Part shown: positions 31,709 to 42,152 of the stretch, one piece after another | Position numbering within the stretch: the first letter of the stretch is position 1 | Layout: every line of letters begins with the position of its first letter | Assembly (NCBI RefSeq): GCF_008329435.1 | Contig: NZ_NPKN01000001.1 | Span: forward strand, 496,001 to 560,000 | Source of the DNA: Rhodanobacter sp. T12-5 | Lineage (GTDB): Bacteria > Pseudomonadota > Gammaproteobacteria > Xanthomonadales > Rhodanobacteraceae | Direction: 5' to 3' | Length of the DNA: 64,000 nt | Notes under the pieces: generated by a model | What the model was told of the DNA's origin: nothing | Database searches by the model: none | Seen by the model: the letters and a program-made list of their open reading frames with translations, nothing else | Program-made: the position numbers and the translations under genes

Positions 31709-33118
31709 GTGAGCATAGTGCGCAAGCAAAGGATGGCTTTGGACCTCGGGCTCTTGAACCTGTCGGCATGGATTCGCCGGCAGCCATGGCTCAAGGCCGT
31801 CTACCGCCATTTTCCGGCGGTGTTCCGCAACCGATTGTCCGGAGCTCTGGCCGCGCGCGTCCGTGAGCAGATCAGGTTCAAGCGCACGCCGAACTGGCGG
31901 GGTCGGCCACACCCACCCGGGCTCGAATTGGCCGCCAGTGCCGCTCGAGCCGAGTACGACGATGCGGTCGGCGTGAATATCTTTGCCTATGTCCGCGGTC
32001 AGTTCGGGCTTGCCGAAGGTGCTCGCCTGTATGCGCGGGCTCTGATGGCCGAGGGGTATCCGGTGGCCATCCACAACATCGACATCGATATTCCGCACGG
32101 AATGGACGACACCAGCTTCGATTCGCGTATCACCGACGAGTTGCCCTACGGCGTCAATCTGATCTTCGTCAATCCAGATCATCTCGAGGAGGCCATCAAC
32201 AGCATCGGCCGCCAACGGATGGGCAACCGCCACACCATTGCTTGCTGGTTCTGGGAGCTGGAGGTGTTTCCGTCCGAATGGCTGCCGGCTTTGCAGCTGG
32301 TTGACGAGATCATGGTCTCCACCGGCTTCATTGAAACAGCGGTCGGACACGTCACCGACAAACCGGTGTGGCATGTTCCGCTGCCCGTCGACGAGGGGCA
32401 TGACAGCGGACTGATGCGCTCAGACTTCGGGCTTGATGAAGACAGCTTCGTTTTCATGAACAGCTTCGATTTCAACTCCAGTTTGGAGCGGAAAAACCCG
32501 CAGGCCGTGATCAAGGCATTCCGCCTGGCCTTCGCTGACGGTCGCGCCGATGTCAGGTTGCTCATCAAGTCGAGCAATGGTCACCGGCACCTTGAGAAGC
32601 TGCAGGAGTTGCTCGCTGCGGCGGTCGGTGATCCGCGCATCATGGTTCGCGACGAAGTGATTGGTCGCGGCGATGTGGCGGCGCTGCAGCGATGCGTGGA
32701 CGCCTACGTTTCGCTGCACCGTGCCGAAGGTTTCGGACTGGGGCTGGCAGAGTGCATGCGCTTGGGCAAACCGGTGATTGCCACCGCATGGTCCGGCAAC
32801 ATGGACTTCATGACGGCGGACAACAGTTGCCTGGTGGATTATCAACTGGTGCCGGTGGGCGAAGGTGAGTACGTCCACCATGCTGGCCAGCGCTGGGCGG
32901 AGGCGAGCGTCGAGCATGCTGCTGCGCTGATGCGGCAGGTGGTCGGGGATCCAGAATTTGCAGTGAGGATCGGTGCGCAGGCGGCGCACGATATCCGTGA
33001 ACGGCTTTCGCCACACCTGTCGGCACAGCGGATAATCAGGCGCGTGGAGGCGTTGTCGTCTTCCGGCGCCCTCACCAGGCCGGAGCCGGGTACCGTGTCG
33101 CCCAGCGGCACCATCTGA
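31709..33118 (+). CDS. Glycosyltransferase, GT4-like
   Basis: A 469-residue protein. After an N-terminal stretch of about 85 residues it has YVRGQFGLAEGARLYARAL and, in the second Rossmann domain, HRAEGFGLGLAECMRLGKPV with the EX7E pattern of retaining GT-B (GT4) enzymes. The start is taken as GTG at 31709, six bases after GGAGG; earlier in-frame codons lack such a site. It is the first gene of the O-antigen run, ending 13 bases before wzm. It probably adds a nucleotide-activated sugar during O-chain assembly in the cytoplasm; the donor and acceptor are unknown. Confidence 0.82.
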   Translation: MSIVRKQRMALDLGLLNLSAWIRRQPWLKAVYRHFPAVFRNRLSGALAARVREQIRFKRTPNWRGRPHPPGLELAASAARAEYDDAVGVNIFAYVRGQFGLAEGARLYARALMAEGYPVAIHNIDIDIPHGMDDTSFDSRITDELPYGVNLIFVNPDHLEEAINSIGRQRMGNRHTIACWFWELEVFPSEWLPALQLVDEIMVSTGFIETAVGHVTDKPVWHVPLPVDEGHDSGLMRSDFGLDEDSFVFMNSFDFNSSLERKNPQAVIKAFRLAFADGRADVRLLIKSSNGHRHLEKLQELLAAAVGDPRIMVRDEVIGRGDVAALQRCVDAYVSLHRAEGFGLGLAECMRLGKPVIATAWSGNMDFMTADNSCLVDYQLVPVGEGEYVHHAGQRWAEASVEHAAALMRQVVGDPEFAVRIGAQAAHDIRERLSPHLSAQRIIRRVEALSSSGALTRPEPGTVSPSGTI

Positions 33119-33131
33119 AGGAACTTGTTTC

Positions 33132-33926
33132 ATGAAAGAGATTCTTGCGGCGATATGGAGCTATCGTCACTTCATCGTGTCGTCGATCAGGAATGATCTT
33201 CGCTCGCGTTTCGCGCGAAGCAAGCTGGGCGCGCTGTGGATGGTGCTGCAGCCGCTGGCGCAGGTCGCGATCTATGCACTGGTGTTGTCGCGGATCATGG
33301 CGGCCAAGCTGCCCGGCATCGACAACCGTTACGCGTACGTGATCTACCTGATGGCCGGCATGATCGCCTGGTCGCTTTTCGCCGAGGTGGTGACGCGATC
33401 GCTGACGGTATTCGTGGACAGCGGCAACCTGATGAAGAAGATGGCCTTCCCGCGGGTCTGCCTCCCCATCATCATCGGCGGCTCCTCGCTGGTGAACAAT
33501 CTGCTGCTGCTGGCGACGGCGATCGGCGTGTTCCTGCTGATCGGTCATCCGCCGACTCTGGCGATGCTGTGGCTGCCGCTGCTGATCGGCATCAACCTGG
33601 CCTTCGGCCTCGGCCTCGGCCTGATCCTGGGCGTCCTCAACGTGTTCGTCCGGGACGTGGCCCAGGTGATGACGGTGGTTCTGCAGCTCCTGTTCTGGCT
33701 GACCCCGGTGGTGTACATGCCGAGCATCGTTCCCGAGCGCCTGCGCGTGATACTTGAATTCAACCCGATGCTGCACATGGTCGTGGCGTTTCAGAACGTG
33801 ATGTTGTACGGGCGCGCGCCGGGATTCAACGGGTTGATCGTGATGACAGTGGCATCGGCAGTCCTGCTGCTGTTGGCTCTGTTCTTGTTCAGGCGCGCGG
33901 CGCCGGAAATGGTGGACGTGCTGTGA
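33132..33926 (+). CDS. wzm: O-antigen ABC transporter permease
   Basis: A 264-residue membrane protein with about six hydrophobic helices, starting MKEILAAIWSYRHFIVSSIR and including RFARSKLGALWMVLQPL, FVRDVAQVMTVVLQLLFWLTPVVY and a short charged C-terminus. These are features of the ABC-2/Wzm permease family. With Wzt it moves undecaprenyl-diphosphate-linked O-polysaccharide across the inner membrane. The stop overlaps the wzt start by GTGA. Confidence 0.93.
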   Translation: MKEILAAIWSYRHFIVSSIRNDLRSRFARSKLGALWMVLQPLAQVAIYALVLSRIMAAKLPGIDNRYAYVIYLMAGMIAWSLFAEVVTRSLTVFVDSGNLMKKMAFPRVCLPIIIGGSSLVNNLLLLATAIGVFLLIGHPPTLAMLWLPLLIGINLAFGLGLGLILGVLNVFVRDVAQVMTVVLQLLFWLTPVVYMPSIVPERLRVILEFNPMLHMVVAFQNVMLYGRAPGFNGLIVMTVASAVLLLLALFLFRRAAPEMVDVL

Positions 33927-35149
33927 ACGAACCCTTATTGGCTGTCCGTGGGCTGGGCAAGGCCTTTCGCGAATACCGCTCGGAATGGCAGCGCTTCGCG
34001 GGATGGTTCGGTTTCAAGGTGTCGACGAAGTCGGAGAGTTGGGTACTGCGTGACATCTCCTTCAATGTCGCCAATGGCGAGTCCATCGGTATCGTGGGCC
34101 AGAACGGCGCAGGCAAGAGCACCCTGCTCAAGTTGATCACCGGCACCCTCAAGGGCACCACCGGCAGCGTGACGGTGAACGGGCGCATTGCGGCAATTCT
34201 CGAGCTTGGCATGGGTTTCAGCCCTGACCTCAGCGGGCGCGAGAATGTCTACCATTCGGCGGGACTGATGGGTTTCTCGCGGCAGGCCATTGACGGGGTC
34301 ATCGACGAGATTGAGGCATTCGCCGAGATCGGCGGCTACTTCGACGAACCGGCCCGCATGTATTCCACCGGCATGCAGATGCGGGTGGCCTTTTCGGTAG
34401 CCACCGCGTTCAGGCCGGAAATCCTGATCGTCGATGAGGCATTGTCGGTCGGCGATGCCTATTTCCAGCACAAGTGCTTCAAACGTATTCGCGAGTTCCG
34501 CGAGCAAGGCACCAGCTTGCTGATCGTCTCGCACGATGCCGGCGCAGTGCAGAGTCTTTGTGACCGCGCAATTCTTCTGGATTCAGGTCGCCTGCTCAGG
34601 GATGGTGATCCGGCGACAGTCATGGATCTATACAACGCACTTATTGCGGAACGGGAAAACAACACCGTTGTCATCAAGCAGCATGCGAGCGGGCGCGAGC
34701 AAACGGCATCTGGGACAGGTGAGGCGCGCGTGGAATCAATCGCCCTACTCAATGATCGCGGTGAACCGGTGGAATTTGTTGATGTGGGGCAACCGGTCAC
34801 GTTACATATTCGCGTAGGTGTGCACGCGGATATTCCGCGTCTGGTTCTCGGCTATATGATTAAGGACCGTCTAGGTCAGCCCGTCTTCGGAATCAACACG
34901 CACTACACAAATCAGGCGATCGAGAACGCGACTGCTGGATCCGTTTTGCAGTTCGATGCGGTCTTCCCGATGAACGTTGGTCCGGGTACCTATTCTGTGT
35001 CGACCGCGCTCGTCAGTACCGAAACGCACCTCGTAAACAATTTCGAGTGGCTGGATCTGGCTCTCGTGTTTAGTGTGTCCAACCTGACGCGTACGCCATT
35101 TACCGGTGTGGCGTGGATGCCCCCAACGATCGAGGTGAGCAAAGTATGA
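33923..35149 (+). CDS. wzt: O-antigen ABC transporter ATP-binding protein with C-terminal Wzt domain
   Basis: A 408-residue protein. The ATPase half has Walker A GQNGAGKST (about 59-67), the signature STGMQMRVAF (about 148-157), Walker B ILIVDEAL and a switch His in IVSHDAG. Residues from about 250 to 408 form an extra beta-rich domain (EARVESIALLNDRGEPVEFV..., FAxxMNVGPGTYSVST-like text) typical of Wzt_C. In E. coli O8/O9a that domain binds the modified end of the finished chain, making export depend on capping. GTG start, overlapping wzm. The adjacent methyltransferase is the likely capping partner. Confidence 0.93.
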   Translation: MNEPLLAVRGLGKAFREYRSEWQRFAGWFGFKVSTKSESWVLRDISFNVANGESIGIVGQNGAGKSTLLKLITGTLKGTTGSVTVNGRIAAILELGMGFSPDLSGRENVYHSAGLMGFSRQAIDGVIDEIEAFAEIGGYFDEPARMYSTGMQMRVAFSVATAFRPEILIVDEALSVGDAYFQHKCFKRIREFREQGTSLLIVSHDAGAVQSLCDRAILLDSGRLLRDGDPATVMDLYNALIAERENNTVVIKQHASGREQTASGTGEARVESIALLNDRGEPVEFVDVGQPVTLHIRVGVHADIPRLVLGYMIKDRLGQPVFGINTHYTNQAIENATAGSVLQFDAVFPMNVGPGTYSVSTALVSTETHLVNNFEWLDLALVFSVSNLTRTPFTGVAWMPPTIEVSKV

Positions 35150-36582
35150 CCCAAACCTCTTACGCGCAGAACTATGAGGACATCATGCTGCTGCGCGCGC
35201 TGCACGATGTTACCTCAGGTTTTTACATCGATGTTGGCGCTCAGGATCCAGTGAATGATTCAGTGACGAAGGCGTTCTACGAGCGCGGCTGGCATGGCGT
35301 CAATATTGAACCTGTCTCACACTGGTTTGAGCGTCTGGTTGCCGATCGAGCGCACGACATCAATCTCCAGTTGGCAGTGTCTGACAGTCCTGGTTGCTTG
35401 CATCTCTATGAGGTCGAAAACAGCGGGCTTTCGACGACAGATCCTGAGTTTGCCAAGCGGCACATTGCGGCCGGGCTCCGTGTCACGGAGACGGACGTGC
35501 CATGCGTAACTCTGGACGCCATCTGTGATGCGCATGATGTCCGTGAGGTGCACTTTCTCAAAGTCGATTGTGAAGGAGCCGAGGCTGCGGTATTTCGGGG
35601 GTTTTCATTCCAACGAGTGCGGCCATGGGTCATCCTCGTAGAGGCGACCGAGCCAAACACGCAACGCCCAGCCTACGCCGATTGGGATCCGATTCTGGTT
35701 GGCCACGGTTACCGCTATGTTTATGAGGATGGTTTGAATCGCTTCTACGTGGCTGAAGAGCACAATGAGTTGTGTGCTGCATTCGTGCATCCGCCTAACG
35801 TCTTCGACAGGTTCGTTCGTGCTCCTGAGGTAGTGGCACGCCTAGATTTGCAGCGAGCTCAATTACAGCTTGACATGTTGACAAATGCGGAGCGCGGCAT
35901 TCGTGCAGAACTGGAGCGTGACTCGCTTCAGCATCAGAATGCTGAATTGCATTCCATGCTTGCCGCGCGTGATGCTGAAATTAGCCGGCTGAGCTCCGTG
36001 CTTGCCGCAAGCGATACCGAAATTGGCCGGTTAAATTCGTTGCTTACCGAGAGCAACACCGAAATTAGCCAGCTAAATTCGTTGCTTACCGAGAGCAACA
36101 CCGAAATTGGTCGATTGCACCATGAGGTGAAATTGCGAGACGGTGGTATTGCAGCGATCGAGCATCAGCTGTTGGAGCACCGTCGGAGTACATCATGGCT
36201 TCTCACGGCACCATTGCGCTTTTGTGTCAGAGCTATTCGCGCTTGGGTGCTCTGGCTCAAGGCGGCCCCTTATAACCTTTTGCGGCGGACTGCACGGTGC
36301 GCGCGACCACTACTGCGTAAGATTGCAAAATGGTCATGGACTAGGGCGATGCTGCGATCTTTACTCGGAGATGATTCGCGTCTAGCGAATAGAGGGCGCC
36401 TGTTCCTGTATGGGGAAAGGGGCCGGGATGAATTTGACCATTCGCATGGTGCGGTCGAGCAGTTGAACGTAAATTGGGAGCCCACAAGGGATGAAGAACG
36501 AATGCGCTCAATACTGAATCGGGCATGGCGCCGAAAAGGCTGGCTAATAGCAGACAGTGCTGGCATGAAGGGAGGGAAATAA
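35146..36582 (+). CDS. FkbM-family methyltransferase with long coiled-coil tail
   Basis: A 478-residue protein whose ATG overlaps the wzt stop (ATGA). Residues 1-205 carry FkbM-type SAM methyltransferase text: AQNYEDIMLLRALHD, FYIDVGAQDP, HFLKVDCEGAEAAVFRGF. Residues about 225-345 form a coiled coil with near-perfect 14-residue repeats (TEIGRLNSLLTESN). After it comes a cationic, aromatic stretch (STSWLLTAPLRF...) that could lie on the membrane. The arrangement recalls E. coli WbdD, where a methyltransferase end-caps O-antigen and a coiled coil sets chain length. Unlike WbdD, no kinase domain is seen. Role in O-chain termination is inferred. Confidence 0.85.
   Translation: MTQTSYAQNYEDIMLLRALHDVTSGFYIDVGAQDPVNDSVTKAFYERGWHGVNIEPVSHWFERLVADRAHDINLQLAVSDSPGCLHLYEVENSGLSTTDPEFAKRHIAAGLRVTETDVPCVTLDAICDAHDVREVHFLKVDCEGAEAAVFRGFSFQRVRPWVILVEATEPNTQRPAYADWDPILVGHGYRYVYEDGLNRFYVAEEHNELCAAFVHPPNVFDRFVRAPEVVARLDLQRAQLQLDMLTNAERGIRAELERDSLQHQNAELHSMLAARDAEISRLSSVLAASDTEIGRLNSLLTESNTEISQLNSLLTESNTEIGRLHHEVKLRDGGIAAIEHQLLEHRRSTSWLLTAPLRFCVRAIRAWVLWLKAAPYNLLRRTARCARPLLRKIAKWSWTRAMLRSLLGDDSRLANRGRLFLYGERGRDEFDHSHGAVEQLNVNWEPTRDEERMRSILNRAWRRKGWLIADSAGMKGGK
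36016..36113 (+). repeat. 42-bp tandem repeat inside the methyltransferase coiled coil
   Basis: Units begin at 36016 and 36058 (ACCGAAATTGGCCGG... and ACCGAAATTAGCCAG...), each 42 bases and nearly identical, with a partial third at 36100. Each encodes exactly 14 residues, two heptads, so gain or loss of a unit keeps frame and coiled-coil register. Confidence 0.9.
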
Positions 36583-39500
36583 GTGAGGATTGTGCTCGAT
36601 CTCCAAGCTTGTCAGTCGCCTGAGAGTAGCAGGCGAGGCATCGGTCGCTATTCGCTATCCTTAGCTAAGGCGATGATGGCCAACGCTGGGGCTCACGACT
36701 TTATCGTCGTGTTAAGTGGCATGCTTGAGGAAGAGATTGAACGTATCCGTGATGATATTGATATCTTGATCCCGCAAGATCGCATTCTTGTCTGGGAAGG
36801 TGTCGATCATGTAGCCGCCATAAATAAGGAAAGCCGATTTCGGCGCCATGCGGCGACGATGTTGCGGGAGCGGTTCATTTCCACGTTGCATCCTGATGTG
36901 GTCCACATCGCAAGCTTGTTCGAAGGATTGGCAGAGAATATCGTCAGCTCGGTGCCGAATTCGCCCGGCTCTCCGCTTCACGCTATCACGCTTTATGACC
37001 TGATTCCCTTGGCAAGCAAGGCGAGCTATCTCGGCGATGCTCGTATCAGCGACTGGTATCACGAGCGCATCAGCCACTTGATGCGAGCTGATATGTTACT
37101 CGGCATTTCGAAATACACCTGCGACGAGGCGGGCGAGTTGCTCGACATCCCCGCCGAGAAGGTCTTTAACATCGGTGGCGCAGCCGATCCGATTTTCAGG
37201 ATGCTCGAGGGCGTGGAGTCCGAACGTTTCCAAATTTCGCGGCGTTATGGTTTTGAAAAACCGTTCATCATGTATGCCGGCGGCTTTGATCCGAGAAAGA
37301 ACATTGGTGAGTTGGTGAAGGCATTTGCCAGTTTACCGGCGAATATCCGCTCGACTTATCAGCTGGTGATTGTGGGATGGCCTCCGAAGCAGGAGCGCCT
37401 GCAGCTGGAATCACTGATCATCCGATCCGGTCTGCTGCCAAATGACGTAGTGTTCGCCGGATATGTTCCGGATATGGATTTGGTCAAGCTCTACAATTTA
37501 TGCCATTTGTACGTTTTCCCATCTTTGCAAGAGGGGTTCGGATTGCCAGCGCTAGAGGCAATGTCTTGCGGCGCTGTTGTCATCGGTTCCAACACAACCA
37601 GTTTACCTGAGGTGATCGGTTTTCCGGACGCCCTGTTCGACCCGCGTCGAGCCGATTCAATTGCGGCCAAGCTTGTTCAAGCACTCACCGATCAAGGTCT
37701 GCGCGAGAAGCTGAAAGCGCATGCCAAGTCCCAGCCAAGGAAATTTACATGGCAACAGTCTGCCGCTCGCGCGATCGAGGCATTTGAATCGACCGCCAGG
37801 AAGAGTCGCCGACAGCATGCCCATCATCAAACTTCTACAAAACCTAGGGTAGAAGGGTTGGTCATCGCTTGGTTGCCATGTCAATCCCGTCGCACTGATT
37901 TTGCCGTTGCGGAGGGGTGTGAGGTTGATATTTTTGCGGGCGAATCGTGTCCAGCGCTTTCCGATCTCCCATCCGCCCGCTCACTGTTGGAGCTCGCTCG
38001 GTCAATTGAAGGTTACGATCTCATTGTTGTCGAGCTTGATGACGATCCGTACATTGCGGATATCCTCCTTGCGCTCCATAAAATAAGCAGTCCGGTGCAC
38101 TTCCACATTAGCGCCGACAGGATTGGTGACGCTCTCAGGGCACTGATTCAAAAGGGTAAGGCGGGCCGGGATTTATTAGCTGGGATTGTTTATCTGGTAG
38201 GGGGGTACGCGGCTGTCCTGCGTGCACAGCAAGTCGATTGGGATTCATCTCTGCTTTCGGATCTTGTGCCTGCCGCGGCCTTGGCCGAGGCTTTCTGGAG
38301 CGTGAAAGGCCCTGATTCTGCTTCGGTCGATGAGGCCGGGATTGCCTGCCCGGACAAGCCGGGGCGAGCTCATGATGAGCTTTTGTCCAGTTTCACGAAG
38401 ACAGTGGACGTTGATTTTGCCAGCGGGGTCGCGGATCTGCCGGAAGCGGAGCACGCTGGCGATAACGATCTCGCGCGCATAGCCCAAGCTTATACACGGA
38501 ACAGCCGAGTTGGTGGAATGCGGAAGCAGCTGCTTGTCGATATTTCCACGCTCGCAGTGCGTGACGCTGGCACAGGTATCCAGCGCGTCGTTCGGAACGT
38601 ATTGAACGAGTTGCTAAGGCTGCCTCCCGAAGGGTTTCGAGTCGAGCCGGTTTTCCAGGATGACACCGGTCGCTTCCGTTATGCACGCAGCTTTTGCGCT
38701 ACGCGTTATCTTGGAGATATTCAGCTACCGGCGGACGACCTTGTTGAGTTCGGGTACAGCGACATTTTCTATGGACTGGACCTGACGGCTCATTTGGTGC
38801 CACAGTTTCGCGGTACGTTCGATTGGATGCGCCAGCGAGGTGTTGAGGTCTATTTTCTCCTGCATGATCTCTTGCCGATCTTGAGGCGGGACTGTTTCGA
38901 TCCGGCGATTGTTCCCACGTTCCGTGCTTGGTATGAGGTTACGTCGGAGATAGCAGACGGCATTGTGTGCGTTTCTCATGCGGTCGCTGCCGAGTATAGG
39001 GACTGGCTTGAGGTTTATCGTCCGCTACGTCGGCGCCCGATCAAAATCGGCGTTGCATATTCGGGTGTTGAGTTCAACGAGGTCAGGACCTCGGATACTC
39101 TGGAAGTCAATGTTTGCGATGCTGTCATCGGACCACTTGGTGATCGCATAACTTTCTTGATGGTGGGAACGGTTGAGCCAAGGAAGGGGTGCTCGCAGGT
39201 TTTGCTCGCTTTTGAGTGGCTATGGTCGCGGGGCGTCGATGTCAACTTGGTATGGATCGGCAAGCAAGGATGGCTTGTCGAGGAATTGATCGAAAGGGTC
39301 AGGTCGCATCCGGAGTTGGGTCGCCGCCTGTTTTGGCTGGCTGCGGCGGCGGACGACGTGTTGGTCGCCATGTATCGAAGGGCCAGCGCATTGGTGATGG
39401 CGTCCGAAGGTGAAGGTTTCGGGCTGCCGATTATCGAGGCCGCCCATTACGGCGTGCCACTTCTTCTTCGCGACATTGCGGTGTTCCGCGAAGTTGCTGG

Positions 39501-40140
39501 TGAGCACGCTACCTATTTCTCCGGGTACGATCCGGAATCGCTGGGAGTTGCAGTTCTAGATTGGTTGGATCAGCGCAAGCTTGGTCGCGTAGTCACCTCT
39601 GACGGGCTCTCATGGCATTCCTGGCGGAAGAGCGCTGATCAGGTGATCGACCTGATTAGGGGTCACCATTGGCCTTATAGCTGGATGCCAGGTCGGAGGT
39701 ATGCACTGGCCGCATACGATGTCCGCATGGAATCAGCGGTCGGTGATTTTCGAAGGGAATGTTTTTGGTCGGCGGGTCGTCAGGGGTTGCTTGCGAGTGG
39801 TCCAGGCGTCCCGGTTTCGGCTGGCCGCTACCGAGTTGCCTTGACTGGGATGTGGACTGGGACAAATGGATGCGCATGGCTGGACTTGGTGAGCTCCGCT
39901 GGAAACCTCAACCATCTGCATATGGAGATGCTGCCATGCAGATCAGGCGAGATGACCACGATCATGCAGGGCTACGTGGAGCTGGAACAAGATGTAGACG
40001 ATCTTGAGTTGAAACTGGGAGTTGGGCGCTCGACAGGACTCGCCTTTCGTCGCCTGGAATTGTTCGAAGAGAGTATTGCCCAACCCGCCATGGTTACGGA
40101 ACTGGCACTACCTCACCCAGAAACCATGGAATCGAAATAA
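36583..40140 (+). CDS. Large glycosyltransferase with two GT4 domains
   Basis: An 1185-residue protein beginning with GTG directly after the preceding stop, with GGAGGG upstream. The first GT4 domain spans about residues 1-400 (RRGIGRYSLSLAKAM, YAGGFDPRKN, EGFGLPALEAM near 317). A middle region of about 240 residues has no clear family. The second GT4 domain spans about 645-1030 (DAGTGIQRVVRNVL, MVGTVEPRKG, EGEGFGLPIIEAA near 943). A C-terminal segment from about 1030 may be a beta-rich module. Multi-domain GT4 enzymes such as WbdA polymerise mannose or rhamnose O-chains processively. Here it lies beside the Wzm/Wzt/methyltransferase set, so it is the best candidate polymerase. GC is lower than in core genes. 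Confidence 0.85.
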   Translation: MRIVLDLQACQSPESSRRGIGRYSLSLAKAMMANAGAHDFIVVLSGMLEEEIERIRDDIDILIPQDRILVWEGVDHVAAINKESRFRRHAATMLRERFISTLHPDVVHIASLFEGLAENIVSSVPNSPGSPLHAITLYDLIPLASKASYLGDARISDWYHERISHLMRADMLLGISKYTCDEAGELLDIPAEKVFNIGGAADPIFRMLEGVESERFQISRRYGFEKPFIMYAGGFDPRKNIGELVKAFASLPANIRSTYQLVIVGWPPKQERLQLESLIIRSGLLPNDVVFAGYVPDMDLVKLYNLCHLYVFPSLQEGFGLPALEAMSCGAVVIGSNTTSLPEVIGFPDALFDPRRADSIAAKLVQALTDQGLREKLKAHAKSQPRKFTWQQSAARAIEAFESTARKSRRQHAHHQTSTKPRVEGLVIAWLPCQSRRTDFAVAEGCEVDIFAGESCPALSDLPSARSLLELARSIEGYDLIVVELDDDPYIADILLALHKISSPVHFHISADRIGDALRALIQKGKAGRDLLAGIVYLVGGYAAVLRAQQVDWDSSLLSDLVPAAALAEAFWSVKGPDSASVDEAGIACPDKPGRAHDELLSSFTKTVDVDFASGVADLPEAEHAGDNDLARIAQAYTRNSRVGGMRKQLLVDISTLAVRDAGTGIQRVVRNVLNELLRLPPEGFRVEPVFQDDTGRFRYARSFCATRYLGDIQLPADDLVEFGYSDIFYGLDLTAHLVPQFRGTFDWMRQRGVEVYFLLHDLLPILRRDCFDPAIVPTFRAWYEVTSEIADGIVCVSHAVAAEYRDWLEVYRPLRRRPIKIGVAYSGVEFNEVRTSDTLEVNVCDAVIGPLGDRITFLMVGTVEPRKGCSQVLLAFEWLWSRGVDVNLVWIGKQGWLVEELIERVRSHPELGRRLFWLAAAADDVLVAMYRRASALVMASEGEGFGLPIIEAAHYGVPLLLRDIAVFREVAGEHATYFSGYDPESLGVAVLDWLDQRKLGRVVTSDGLSWHSWRKSADQVIDLIRGHHWPYSWMPGRRYALAAYDVRMESAVGDFRRECFWSAGRQGLLASGPGVPVSAGRYRVALTGMWTGTNGCAWLDLVSSAGNLNHLHMEMLPCRSGEMTTIMQGYVELEQDVDDLELKLGVGRSTGLAFRRLELFEESIAQPAMVTELALPHPETMESK

Positions 40141-41175
<1,035 letters not shown>

Positions 41176-41176
41176 G

Positions 41177-42070
41177 GTGGGCAGGCCACGTGCGCTATTG
41201 ACTGGTCGCAACGGATTCACGGGCCGCTATGTGGCGGCCGAGCTTGAAGCCGCCGGCTACGAAGTGGTTGGTCTGAGTGATCGTCAGAACGTTACAGACG
41301 CGGGTTCGATCACCGCCAACCTGCTCGATCGCGAGGCCGTGTCTGCGGCGGTGGCCAAGGTCAGGCCGGATGTGGTGCTGCATCTGGCCGCCATTTCATT
41401 TGTCGCCCACGGTGATGTCGACGAGATCTATCGTGTCAACGTGGTCGGTACGCGGAACTTGCTCGAGGCACTGGCAGAGCTGGAACAGAAGCCGCAGATC
41501 GTGGTGTTGGCAAGCAGCGCCAACATCTACGGCAACGCCGAGGTCGAGCCGATTACCGAAGACACGCCGCCGGCGCCCGCAAATGATTACGCGGTGAGCA
41601 AGCTGGCGATGGAGTACATGGCGCATCTGTGGGCGCATCGCCTGCCGATCGTCATCACGCGGCCGTTCAACTACACCGGCATCGGGCAATCCGAGCAGTT
41701 TCTGATTCCCAAGATCGTCGGCCATTTCCGTCGCGGCGAGCGCGTGATCGAGCTTGGCAACACGGACGTGGTTCGTGATTTCGGTGACGTGCGTGATGTT
41801 GCGAAAGCTTACGTATCGATCGTGAAGGCGCAGCTGTCCGGCGGAACCTTCAACATCTGCTCCGGCGTGGGCCGTTCACTGGCGGACATACTCGACATGA
41901 TGGCCGAGATCGCGGGCTACCGGATTGAAGTTCGGGTCAACCAGGCTTTCGTGCGCAGCAAGGATGTGGCGAGGCTGGTGGGCTGCAGCGGCAGGCTGCG
42001 ACAGGTGACGGGTGTCGTTCCAGCAATACCATTGCGGGATACTCTGGCTTGGATGTATGCCCCTAAGTGA
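41177..42070 (+). CDS. rmd: GDP-4-keto-6-deoxy-D-mannose reductase, Rmd-like
   Basis: A 297-residue SDR with RALLTGRNGFTGRYVAAEL, LHLAAISFVAHGDVDEIYRV, SSANIYGNAEVEPI, YAVSKLAMEYM (YxxxK) and RPFNYTGIGQSEQFLIPKIV. The RPFNxxGxGQ text and the lack of an epimerase-type active site favour Rmd (GDP-D-rhamnose) over the L-fucose synthase WcaG. The related GDP-6-deoxy-D-talose synthase cannot be excluded by sequence alone. GTG start at 41177, one base after the gmd stop. It would give the activated sugar for an A-band-like D-rhamnan. Confidence 0.82.
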   Translation: MGRPRALLTGRNGFTGRYVAAELEAAGYEVVGLSDRQNVTDAGSITANLLDREAVSAAVAKVRPDVVLHLAAISFVAHGDVDEIYRVNVVGTRNLLEALAELEQKPQIVVLASSANIYGNAEVEPITEDTPPAPANDYAVSKLAMEYMAHLWAHRLPIVITRPFNYTGIGQSEQFLIPKIVGHFRRGERVIELGNTDVVRDFGDVRDVAKAYVSIVKAQLSGGTFNICSGVGRSLADILDMMAEIAGYRIEVRVNQAFVRSKDVARLVGCSGRLRQVTGVVPAIPLRDTLAWMYAPK

Positions 42071-42152
42071 CAGCCGGCGCGTGGTCTTAAATTTGCTAGG
42101 TTGGGTCCGGGGGCGTCGGACAGTCCAGCCTGACAAGCACAGGGGAACGAAT

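Noticed and set aside
41177-42070. Calling the reductase an L-fucose synthase (WcaG)
   Set aside because: Its RPFNYTGIGQ text and size fit Rmd-type reductases; it lacks the typical WcaG features, though talose synthases remain possible.
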